A stretch of DNA of 38,582 bases from Gammaproteobacteria bacterium (GTDB lineage Bacteria > Pseudomonadota > Gammaproteobacteria > Pseudomonadales > Azotimanducaceae): positions 1-38,582 of the forward strand of contig JAJFKA010000146.1 of NCBI GenBank assembly GCA_021773555.1, written 5' to 3'. Within the stretch, counting starts at the first letter, position 1. Each line of letters starts with the position of its first letter. The position numbers and the translations under genes were made by a program. Below the pieces are notes generated by a model. It made no database searches, was not told where the DNA came from, and saw nothing but the letters and a program-made list of their open reading frames with translations. Of this stretch, positions 8,071-15,335 are shown piece by piece.

Positions 8071-9237
8071 TTAATAACTTTTCTCCTGTCCCAGGATCCG
8101 CTCGGCAATAAACGACTTGATCAGTTCCTGGCTGATCGGTGCGATCATCGGAATCATGATTTCGCGAAGATAACGTTCAACATGAAACTCCCGCGCGTAG
8201 CCCATGCCGCCATGGGTAAGCACGGCACGTTGACAGGCCCTCAGGGCAGCTTCGGCAGCGAGATATTTTGCACTGTTGGCCTGCGCACCACAGGGTTGAT
8301 CTCTGTCATAAAGATCGGCCGCTTTAAAGACCATGAGATTTGCTGCCTCAAGCTCCATCCAGTTTTCAGCCAATGGGTGCTGAATTGCCTGATTTTTACC
8401 GATGGTGCGATCAAACACGACTCGCTCGCGGGCGTAAGCTGATGCCTTCTGCAGTGCAGCCTGACCAAGCCCTACCGCTTCAGCAGCGATTAATATGCGT
8501 TCCGGATTGAGACCATGCAGCAGACATTTCCAGCCATCACCTTCCTCACCAATCCGGTCCGCAATCGGTACAATCAAATCGTCAATAAACAAGGCATTGG
8601 AATCTACCGCCTTACGCCCCATCTTTTCGATCAGCCGTACCTCAATTTGCTCCCGGTTAAGGTCTGTGTAGAACAGTGTTAATCCGTCAGTCGCTTTCCG
8701 GCAGTCCGCAAGTGCTGTCGTTCGGGCGATGATCAGGATCTTGTTAGCGGTTTGTGCGGTCGTCGTCCACATCTTGCGACCATTGATGCGATAGTGATCC
8801 CCATCCAGCGTGGCGCGTGTTGTCAGCTGTGTGGTGTTCAGCCCGGCATCCGGTTCCGTTACCCCAAAGCAAGCCCTGTCTTTGCCTTCGATCAGTCTCG
8901 GTAAGAAACGCGCTTTTTGTTCCTCGGTACCAAAAACGACAATCGGATTCGGCCCAAAAAGATTGAGATGAACCGCCGAAGCACCACTCATGCCAGCCCC
9001 GGAACGTGCAATTGTGTGCGCCAAAATAGCAGTCTCGGTAACACCAAGCCCGGCGCCACCATACTGTTCTGGCATGGCAATCCCAAGCCAGCCTCCGTCG
9101 GTGACTGCCTGGACGAAAGCTTCCGGAAAGTCACCATCAGTGTCCCGGGCCAGCCAGTAATCGTCTCCAAAGCGTGCACAGATTCGCTCGACCGACGCGC
9201 GAATTGCTTCCTGTTCTTCGCTAAATTCAAAGTTCAT
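8071..9237 (-). CDS. Acyl-CoA dehydrogenase, FadE-type subgroup without the canonical C-terminal Glu
   Basis: A 388-residue flavoprotein of the acyl-CoA dehydrogenase family, which introduces an alpha-beta double bond into acyl-CoA and passes electrons to ETF. Signatures: the N-terminal helical domain, CFGVTEPDAGLNTTQL in the central beta domain (about residues 120-136), and the C-terminal GGMGYAREFHVERYLRE. In medium-chain enzymes the catalytic base lies in a YEGT motif after this point. Here the stretch reads MIAPISQELIKSF, as in a known subgroup with APxSxE-like endings whose base is uncertain. Start ATG 9237 has CGGA 7-8 nt upstream. It is divergent from a TetR gene across a 183-bp region with a good promoter, suggesting control by that regulator. 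Substrate unknown; branched-chain acyl-CoA is possible given the neighbouring leucine dehydrogenase and oxoacid oxidoreductase. Confidence 0.88.
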   Translation of the reverse strand: MNFEFSEEQEAIRASVERICARFGDDYWLARDTDGDFPEAFVQAVTDGGWLGIAMPEQYGGAGLGVTETAILAHTIARSGAGMSGASAVHLNLFGPNPIVVFGTEEQKARFLPRLIEGKDRACFGVTEPDAGLNTTQLTTRATLDGDHYRINGRKMWTTTAQTANKILIIARTTALADCRKATDGLTLFYTDLNREQIEVRLIEKMGRKAVDSNALFIDDLIVPIADRIGEEGDGWKCLLHGLNPERILIAAEAVGLGQAALQKASAYARERVVFDRTIGKNQAIQHPLAENWMELEAANLMVFKAADLYDRDQPCGAQANSAKYLAAEAALRACQRAVLTHGGMGYAREFHVERYLREIMIPMIAPISQELIKSFIAERILGQEKSY

Positions 9238-9288
9238 GTAGATTCCGGATTATCTATTTAAGCGATTGATTTATATTGATAAGTAGAA

Positions 9289-9318
9289 TTTTTATCCAAA
9301 AAGTGTGAACTGTGTCAA
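9289..9318 (-). promoter_or_regulatory. Sigma70-type promoter of the acyl-CoA dehydrogenase gene
   Basis: Read on the minus strand, a perfect -35 box TTGACA (9313-9318) is followed after 18 bp by TAAAAA (9289-9294). Transcription would start near 9282, about 45 bp before the dehydrogenase ATG. The -35 box is a full consensus match; the -10 box matches 4 of 6. Confidence 0.5.
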
Positions 9319-9330
9319 GTATTAAGAAAA

Positions 9331-9356
9331 CCATTGAATATTTCCATTGTTTATTC
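9331..9356. promoter_or_regulatory. Candidate TetR operator between divergent genes
   Basis: Two overlapping patterns occur just upstream of the dehydrogenase promoter: direct repeats CCATTG at 9331-9336 and 9344-9349 (13-bp period), and inverted arms GAATA (9336-9340) and TATTC (9352-9356). TetR-family repressors usually bind inverted repeats in the region shared with a divergent target, so this is where an operator would be expected. The arms are short, so confidence is low. Confidence 0.3.
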
Positions 9357-9375
9357 AGATATCATCGATCGAATC

Positions 9376-9403
9376 TTGATACCGTAGCGCACGGCGTTTA
9401 AAT
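9376..9403 (+). promoter_or_regulatory. Possible promoter of the TetR gene
   Basis: TTGATA at 9376-9381 and TTAAAT at 9398-9403 (16-bp spacer) resemble -35 and -10 boxes. The implied start lies about 10 bp before the regulator ATG at 9421, so the leader would be very short. An inverted TATCA/TGATA pair overlaps the -35 box. Confidence 0.3.
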
Positions 9404-9420
9404 CAGAGGCTCTCTCCAGC

Positions 9421-10110
9421 ATGGAAGCAACACGCAATCGCGATAACCTGCATCACCTGGATGAGGTGAGTCTACCTGACAGACGTAAAGCGACCCGCAA
9501 AGCACTGGTTCGCGCCGCTCGCGATCTGGTTCTGGAGCGCGGTCACGAAAAGATCTCGATACAGGACATTACCGGTCGAGCGCAGGTCGGCACGGGTACC
9601 TTCTATAATTACTTTCAGACAAAGCAGGATGTGTTTGAAGCAGTGATACTCGACTATCGGGAGGAATTTACCGCAACATTGACTGAGCTTCGTAAAAATA
9701 TTAAAGATCCCGCCATGATGATAGCCGTTGCCTTGAAGTACTACTTCCGTCTCGCTCAGGATAACGCTGAGTGGAACTCTTTCGTTACATTTTCCGGCCT
9801 GCCTGGCACCCATGTCCTGCATCAGGATGAGCAGCAGTGTCTCGCCGACATCAAGCGCGGGGTAAGCGCCGGACGATTCAAGGTTGAAGATCCGCATTTT
9901 GCACAAAGTCTGATAACCGGCATGGTCAGACACACGATGCTGGCCGTTGCCGACGGAACTCTGGGTCCATCTGCGACCGACAACACGGCGCGTTATGTAC
10001 TGCGCATGCTCGGGCTGCCCGACCTGGTTGCCAAAGCCGTCACCCAGGATCCCCTGCCTCCGGTTGCCGCACCCAGGAAAGAACCCGTCAACATCCGCGT
10101 AATTCCTTAA
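9421..10110 (+). CDS. TetR/AcrR-family transcriptional regulator
   Basis: A 229-residue regulator. The N-terminal DNA-binding domain covers about residues 20-70. It starts with TRKALVRAARDLVLERG, and its recognition helix lies in the typical VGTGTFYNYFQTKQDVFEAV. The C-terminal ligand domain is diverse as usual, and the last 30 residues are Pro-rich. It is transcribed away from an acyl-CoA dehydrogenase and lies upstream of the oxoacid oxidoreductase and leucine dehydrogenase genes, so it may control fatty-acyl or amino-acid breakdown with an acyl-CoA as effector. That assignment is inference from position. Start ATG 9421 has AGAGG about 10 nt upstream. Confidence 0.9.
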   Translation: MEATRNRDNLHHLDEVSLPDRRKATRKALVRAARDLVLERGHEKISIQDITGRAQVGTGTFYNYFQTKQDVFEAVILDYREEFTATLTELRKNIKDPAMMIAVALKYYFRLAQDNAEWNSFVTFSGLPGTHVLHQDEQQCLADIKRGVSAGRFKVEDPHFAQSLITGMVRHTMLAVADGTLGPSATDNTARYVLRMLGLPDLVAKAVTQDPLPPVAAPRKEPVNIRVIP

Positions 10111-10449
10111 AACCCGTATTTAGACAGGCAGGCACGACATGCCTATTGAAAAGCCTGCGATTCTCTTATAGATTACGCGTCGAGGCTTACCAGCCCAGTG
10201 ACTGTAAAACCGGTTGATGTTAATTGACGGGGTGATCCCCCGGCAAGACGGCAGAAGCTGAAATCCGCGCAGTGATCCTGCAATGAGGATATCCACATGA
10301 TTGTACGTAATCTGCCTGCCATCCGGGCGCCTTTCTGTATTTCAGATGCTTTCGCAATTGCAGCTGTTTCCCGTGCATTTCAGCCCGGACTCATCTGGGT
10401 TTAGTATCCACGAATTCGATTTACATCCTGGCAGAGGGAGAAAAGCTTG
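10111..10449 (+). other. 339-bp leader region before the oxoacid oxidoreductase gene
   Basis: No confident gene lies here. It holds a small hairpin AGGCA-N5-TGCCT (10130-10144) just after the TetR stop without a T-tract, a short GGGG-TGAT-CCCC hairpin (10229-10240), and a 35-codon ORF listed separately. I could not find a convincing promoter for the downstream gene. It may use read-through from the regulator gene or a promoter too weak to recognise by eye. Confidence 0.5.
10297..10404 (+). CDS. Possible 35-codon leader ORF
   Basis: ATG 10297 is preceded by GAGGAT 6-7 nt upstream, and the frame runs 35 codons to TAG 10402-10404, 45 bp before the oxidoreductase ATG. The peptide (MIVRNLPAIRAPFCISDAF...) has five Ile and three Phe residues. 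A leader-peptide role for branched-chain or aromatic amino acids is thinkable, but the Ile codons are not clustered and I see no clear terminator after it. It may be chance. Confidence 0.25.
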   Translation: MIVRNLPAIRAPFCISDAFAIAAVSRAFQPGLIWV

Positions 10450-13400
10450 ATGGCTTCACGAAAAGTTAGTCTCAACGACAAGTACGCACAACATACAGGT
10501 CGGGTTTTCCTGACCGGCAGCCAGGCACTTGCGCGTCTCCCAATGTTGCAAAAAGAACTTGATGTTGCTGCCGGACTTAACACGGCCGGGTTCATCTCGG
10601 GATATCGAGGTTCTCCCCTGGGTGGCCTGGATAAGACTCTATGGCAGGCGAAAGCGTATCTGCAAAGTCACGATATTCATTTTCAACCCGGTGTAAACGA
10701 AGAACTGGCCGCGACCGCGGTCTGGGGATCACAACAGGTGAACCTGTTCGAAGGTGCCAACGTCGATGGTGTCTTTGCCATGTGGTACGGCAAAGGTCCA
10801 GGCGTCGACCGCAGCGGAGATGTATTCAAACACGCCAATCATGCAGGTAGCTCCAAATACGGTGGGGTTCTGGTTATCGCCGGTGACGACCATGGATGTA
10901 AATCCTCCACCCTACCCCATCAAACCGAATACGCCTTCGTTGATGCGATGATCCCGGTACTCAATCCCAGCGGTGTACAGGAAGTCATTAGCCTCGGACT
11001 CTATGGATGGGCGTTGTCTCGTTTCAGCGGTTGCTGGGTCGCCTTGAAAACCATCGCGGAAACTGTGGATGCCTCTTTTTCTGCGGACATTGACATCAGT
11101 AACTTCCAGGTCAATCTGCCGGACACCCCACCGCAGGACCTCGACATTCGCTGGCCGGATAAACCACTGGAACAGGAACTTCGGCTGCACAACGAGAAGA
11201 TGTCAGCAGTTCTCGCCTTTGCGCGTGTTAATAAACTGAATCGAATCGTGATCGATTCCGATGATCCAGGAATCGGCATCATCTCCACGGGCAAATCCTT
11301 TCTCGATGTCATGCAGGCACTGGATGATCTGGGCATTGATGATGAGCTGGCCACAGAAGTGGGGCTGCGGGTTTACAAGGTCGGTATGTCCTGGCCGCTC
11401 GAACCTGAAGGTATTCACGAATTTGCGAGCGGTCTGAGCGAAGTCCTGGTGGTCGAGGAAAAGCGCGGTCTGATAGAAGATCAATTGACCAGTCAGCTAT
11501 ACAACTGGAATTCGGAGAACCGGCCGACCGTTGTCGGCAAGCGGGATGAGTTCGGTCGCTCGTTGCTGCCTTCCACCGGCGAGCTTACCCCGGCAGTCAT
11601 TGCCCGGGTCATCGCGTCCAGGCTGGAGAAATTCTTTACCAGCTCAGACATTTCAGAGCGTCTGACCTTTCTAGAGGAGAAAGAACAGTATCTCAATGCT
11701 CCGAAGGAATTAATTGAACGCGTACCGCACTATTGTTCGGGATGTCCGCACAATACTTCGACGGTAGTCCCCCCTGGCAGTCGTGCTATGGGCGGAATCG
11801 GCTGCCACTATATGGCTACCTGGATGGACCGTCAGACCGACACTTTTACCCAGATGGGAGGTGAGGGCGCGACCTGGATTGGCCAGTCTCCGTTTACAAC
11901 GACGCGGCATGTTTTTCAGAATCTCGGCGATGGCACTTATTTTCACTCTGGTTTGCTCGCGATCCGTGCGGCCATCGCGGCCGGGGTTAATATCACTTAT
12001 AAAATACTCTATAACGATGCCGTGGCGATGACCGGCGGTCAGCCGATTGATGGCCAATTGTCGGTCTCCCAGATGGCCAGGCAACTCGAAGGAGAAGGCA
12101 TCACTCGTATCGTTGTCGTCAGCGAGGACGTTGATCAGTATGATCGGCCAACGTTCCCCTCGTTCACTCAATATGCGCATCGTCATGATCTCGATGCGGT
12201 GCAGTGCGAACTCCGCGAACATCCCGGGACTTCAGTGTTGATTTTTGACCAGACCTGCGCCGCTGAAAAGCGAAGGCGCAGAAAACGCGGAGAACTGCTG
12301 GACCCCGCGATTCGTGCCTTTATCAACACTGATGTTTGTGAAGGCTGCGGTGACTGCGGCATCGTCTCAAATTGCCTTTCCATCGTACCGGAGGAGACTG
12401 CGCTTGGTCGAAAGCGCAAAATCGAGCAGTCGTCCTGCAACAAGGATATGAGCTGTATCAAGGGTTTTTGCCCCAGCTTCGTCACGGTAGTAGGCGGGGA
12501 ACTGCGGCATCCAGACAAGTCTGATCCAGCGTCCTATGATTCATCCGAGGTGCTCATCGACCCTGTCATCCCCGATATCGCGGCGCCCTATGGCATCGTC
12601 CTGGCCGGTGTCGGTGGCACAGGTGTGACGACTCTGGGCGCCATTCTCGGGATGGCGGCGCACATCGAAAACAAAGGCGTGTCGGTACTTGATATGACCG
12701 GGCTTGCACAGAAGTTCGGCGCAGTTATCTCGCATATCCAGATCGCGAAAGATCCGCAAGACATTCTTGCCGTGCGTATTGCAGCCGGTGGAGCCAACCT
12801 GGTCATCGGCTCAGATCTGGTGGTTGCAGCGAGCAATGATTGCATGGTGAAAGTGGATCCAGATATCACCCACGCAGTTATCAATCGTCATGAGGCTATG
12901 ACCGCAGACTTTACCCGTAACGCCGACGCAGTTTTCCCTGCCACTTCAATGCGCAAACTGATTGGCACTTGTGTTGGCCCGGATAAAACCGCGTTTGTCG
13001 ACGCCAATTTGAATACCGAGCGATACCTTGGTGGCACCATGGCTGCCAATATATTTCTGGCGGGTTATGCATTTCAACAAGGCCTGATTCCGCTTACCGC
13101 GGCATCCATCCTGGAAGCAATCGAGTTGAATGGCGCTGGTGTCACGGAAAATCAGGCGGCATTCCACCTCGGTCGAATGGCCGCTGTGGATCGGCTGCCA
13201 GAACCTGGCAATCCAGAAGAAGAGGCGCGGTTACCCAAAACTCTGGACGAAATTATTGCTCACCGAGAGAGTTATCTGGAAAACTACCAGAACAAGGCAT
13301 ACGCGCGACGCTTTCGACAAATGGTGGAGAAGTTCCGCCAGGCCGAATCACAACTGGATTCAGATACAGTAACGCTGGCCGTCGCAAACTCTTACTTCAA

Positions 13401-13905
13401 ACTGCTGGCCTATAAAGACGAGTACGAAGTTGCTCGCTTGTACAGTGCCAGCGCCTATCGGGCGGCCTTGTCGGCGCAGTTTGAAGGAGAGTACAAGCTC
13501 CAGTTCCATCTTGCCCCGCCGTTACTTGCACCGGTTGACCCGCACACAGGTTTACCGCGGAAAATGACTTTTGGCGGCTGGATGTTGGGCGTCTTCAAAC
13601 TGATGGCACGCTTAAAGTTTCTCCGCGGTACACCGCTGGATCCATTTGGATACACGCGGGACCGAAAGCTGGAACGTGAACTCATTGCTGAATTCGAGTC
13701 CCTGGCAGATAAGCTGCTTGGCCAGCTGACGGATTCAACACTTAAAGATATTACCAACGTGGTTTTGCAGTACCAGAAAATCCGCGGGTACGGCCACATC
13801 AAGGCAGCCAATGCGGCAACAGCGAGGGCAACAACACAGACGCTCCTCGACCAGTTAAATAATGAACCTCAACCCGTAAAGTGGGTTGATCCAAAAGCAG
13901 CGTGA
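10450..13905 (+). CDS. Fused indolepyruvate:ferredoxin oxidoreductase family 2-oxoacid oxidoreductase
   Basis: This single 1151-residue chain joins the parts that archaeal IorA and IorB keep separate. It oxidatively decarboxylates a 2-oxoacid (aryl-pyruvate or branched-chain) to acyl-CoA, CO2 and reduced ferredoxin, using thiamine diphosphate. In order: an N-terminal pyrimidine-binding domain with SGYRGSPLGG (about residues 45-55); the TPP domain with GGEGATWIGQSPF and NDAVAMTGGQP (about 475-535); a cluster-binding stretch VCEGCGDC...NC then SCNKDMSCIKGFCP (about 630-675); a gamma-type domain starting VLAGVGGTGVTT (about 717); and a long C-terminal domain. The size fits the fused bacterial family. 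I prefer ATG 10450 over TTG 10447: GAGGGAG at 10434-10440 is 9 nt upstream. Its stop overlaps or abuts the leucine dehydrogenase-like gene, which would supply the 2-oxoacid. True substrate unproven. Confidence 0.93.
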   Translation: MASRKVSLNDKYAQHTGRVFLTGSQALARLPMLQKELDVAAGLNTAGFISGYRGSPLGGLDKTLWQAKAYLQSHDIHFQPGVNEELAATAVWGSQQVNLFEGANVDGVFAMWYGKGPGVDRSGDVFKHANHAGSSKYGGVLVIAGDDHGCKSSTLPHQTEYAFVDAMIPVLNPSGVQEVISLGLYGWALSRFSGCWVALKTIAETVDASFSADIDISNFQVNLPDTPPQDLDIRWPDKPLEQELRLHNEKMSAVLAFARVNKLNRIVIDSDDPGIGIISTGKSFLDVMQALDDLGIDDELATEVGLRVYKVGMSWPLEPEGIHEFASGLSEVLVVEEKRGLIEDQLTSQLYNWNSENRPTVVGKRDEFGRSLLPSTGELTPAVIARVIASRLEKFFTSSDISERLTFLEEKEQYLNAPKELIERVPHYCSGCPHNTSTVVPPGSRAMGGIGCHYMATWMDRQTDTFTQMGGEGATWIGQSPFTTTRHVFQNLGDGTYFHSGLLAIRAAIAAGVNITYKILYNDAVAMTGGQPIDGQLSVSQMARQLEGEGITRIVVVSEDVDQYDRPTFPSFTQYAHRHDLDAVQCELREHPGTSVLIFDQTCAAEKRRRRKRGELLDPAIRAFINTDVCEGCGDCGIVSNCLSIVPEETALGRKRKIEQSSCNKDMSCIKGFCPSFVTVVGGELRHPDKSDPASYDSSEVLIDPVIPDIAAPYGIVLAGVGGTGVTTLGAILGMAAHIENKGVSVLDMTGLAQKFGAVISHIQIAKDPQDILAVRIAAGGANLVIGSDLVVAASNDCMVKVDPDITHAVINRHEAMTADFTRNADAVFPATSMRKLIGTCVGPDKTAFVDANLNTERYLGGTMAANIFLAGYAFQQGLIPLTAASILEAIELNGAGVTENQAAFHLGRMAAVDRLPEPGNPEEEARLPKTLDEIIAHRESYLENYQNKAYARRFRQMVEKFRQAESQLDSDTVTLAVANSYFKLLAYKDEYEVARLYSASAYRAALSAQFEGEYKLQFHLAPPLLAPVDPHTGLPRKMTFGGWMLGVFKLMARLKFLRGTPLDPFGYTRDRKLERELIAEFESLADKLLGQLTDSTLKDITNVVLQYQKIRGYGHIKAANAATARATTQTLLDQLNNEPQPVKWVDPKAA

Positions 13906-13916
13906 CAGGAAAACCA

Positions 13917-15008
13917 GTGAATATTGCAGAAATAGATACAAGCAGCTTCAAAGACTTTGATCACCACGAAAAAGTACTTGAATGTACAGATGAGCAAAGC
14001 GGATTACAGGCGTATATTGCCGTTCACAACCGGAATCTCGGACCTGCACTTGGCGGAGCTCGCATGTGGCCTTATGGTTCCCGGTCAGAAGCGATTACTG
14101 ATTCCCTGCGCTTATCAAGAGGCATGACCTATAAATCCGCCATGGCAGGATTACCACTAGGTGGCGGCAAAGCCGTGATCGTCGGTGATCCCCGGACCAC
14201 AAAAACCCCGGCTTTGATGCGTGCCATGGGTCGCTTTATCCAGCACCTCGACGGCGCATATATAACCGCAGAAGACTCGGGCACGAATGTCGCCGACCTG
14301 CAAATTGTCGCGACCGAAACCAGACACGTGGCTGGCATCAATCAGAAAAAATTAAACGATGGCAGTCAGATTAGTGGTGATCCCTCTCCTTCGACTGCCT
14401 ATGGTGTATTCGTTGGCATCAAAGCCAGTCTCGCGCACCGATTTGGGAGTGGCGATCTGCACGGTGTATCCGTCGCCATTCAGGGGGTCGGAAACGTCGG
14501 CAAACGTCTCGCCGAGTTCCTGGTCAACGCAGGCGCCAGGGTTGTTGTCGCCGACCTTTATCCGCGGGCAATCGAGGAACTGCAAGACAAGCTTCAGGTT
14601 ACTGTTTGCAAACTTGACGATATCCACCGCCAGGGTGTGGAGGTCTTTGCACCCTGTGCCTTAGGTGGCTTTCTTACCGTGACCACTTTGTCCGAAATCA
14701 CTGCACCAATCATCGCGGGGGCTGCCAACAATCAATTAGCCGAGGTTGGCATCGGCAGGTCACTGGTGGATGCCGGTAAACTCTATGCACCGGACTATGT
14801 GATCAACTCAGGCGGAATCATCGATATCTACTGCGAACGTGCAGGCTATCGGCACGATGAACTAGTCACTCATATCGATCGGATTGGACAGACACTCGAG
14901 GAAATCTATGCGCTCGCGGAGGCGTCACGTCAACCCACGCACGTCATCGCAGACAGGATAGCCGAGTCCCGTTTTTTGTCACCCGTCGGGCGTATTAATG
15001 TCGCATGA
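13917..15008 (+). CDS. Leucine dehydrogenase-like Glu/Leu/Phe/Val dehydrogenase
   Basis: An NAD-dependent amino-acid dehydrogenase that reversibly deaminates branched-chain or aromatic amino acids to 2-oxoacids. From GTG 13917 it has 363 residues, as leucine dehydrogenases do (about 364). The two catalytic lysines are Lys73 (MTYKSAMAG) and Lys85 (LPLGGGKAVI), with the same 12-residue spacing as in Bacillus LeuDH. AEDSGTNV follows, and the Rossmann motif GVGNVG with VVADLYP indicates NAD. GTG 13917 has AGGA at 13907-13910, 6 nt upstream. An alternative GTG at 13902 overlaps the previous stop as GTGA but has no ribosome-binding site. Either way the gene is coupled to the oxoacid oxidoreductase. 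Phenylalanine dehydrogenase activity cannot be excluded. Confidence 0.92.
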   Translation: MNIAEIDTSSFKDFDHHEKVLECTDEQSGLQAYIAVHNRNLGPALGGARMWPYGSRSEAITDSLRLSRGMTYKSAMAGLPLGGGKAVIVGDPRTTKTPALMRAMGRFIQHLDGAYITAEDSGTNVADLQIVATETRHVAGINQKKLNDGSQISGDPSPSTAYGVFVGIKASLAHRFGSGDLHGVSVAIQGVGNVGKRLAEFLVNAGARVVVADLYPRAIEELQDKLQVTVCKLDDIHRQGVEVFAPCALGGFLTVTTLSEITAPIIAGAANNQLAEVGIGRSLVDAGKLYAPDYVINSGGIIDIYCERAGYRHDELVTHIDRIGQTLEEIYALAEASRQPTHVIADRIAESRFLSPVGRINVA

Positions 15009-15042
15009 CATAGCCAACCACCTTCTCCGGGATGGCGGTGAG

Positions 15043-15246
15043 TCAAAACTTGATAATAAACGGGGCTGCCATGAGCAGCAGGCCTGCTGCAGTGACCATC
15101 ACAATGTCGGATGAGATGTAGGGAACAAGGAACAATCCTACCCCAGAGCCGAGCGCAACAAGCGACTTTTGCTTTTTACCGTAGATGAAGTATCCAAGAC
15201 CGAAAGAGCCAAACACCATACCGATGATCAATAACGATGAGTCCAT
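15043..15246 (-). CDS. Small membrane protein of about 67 residues
   Basis: A short, mostly hydrophobic protein beginning MDSSLLIIGMVFGSFGLGYF, then a basic turn YGKKQKS and two further hydrophobic stretches ending KF. It probably has two or three membrane segments with the basic loop in the cytoplasm. Similar 65-70-residue proteins are common in gammaproteobacteria and loosely called amino-acid transport proteins, but no function is established to my knowledge. An upstream in-frame ATG at 15258 (adding MMLR) with AGG close by is an equally possible start. It stands convergent to the leucine dehydrogenase gene and divergent from the TPR gene. Confidence 0.7.
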   Translation of the reverse strand: MDSSLLIIGMVFGSFGLGYFIYGKKQKSLVALGSGVGLFLVPYISSDIVMVTAAGLLLMAAPFIIKF

Positions 15247-15335
15247 CCGCAACATCATACGCCTGAACCGATCGTTGATAACAGTCTCGTCAGAGGCTAA
15301 CTTGTCCTAAATTAAGCAATCAAACAGGGAAGTGC

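Noticed and set aside
9472-9933. A 153-codon minus-strand frame opposite the TetR gene
   Set aside because: Antisense to a clear HTH regulator and without any recognisable motif.
10139-10171. A 10-codon ATG frame right after the TetR stop
   Set aside because: Too short, without a ribosome-binding site.
10229-10240. GGGG-TGAT-CCCC hairpin as a terminator or attenuator
   Set aside because: The stem is only 4 bp and no T-tract follows; it is kept only as a minor element of the leader.
11710-12222. A 170-codon minus-strand frame inside the oxidoreductase gene
   Set aside because: Antisense shadow of the conserved TPP-binding region; no ribosome-binding site or family match.
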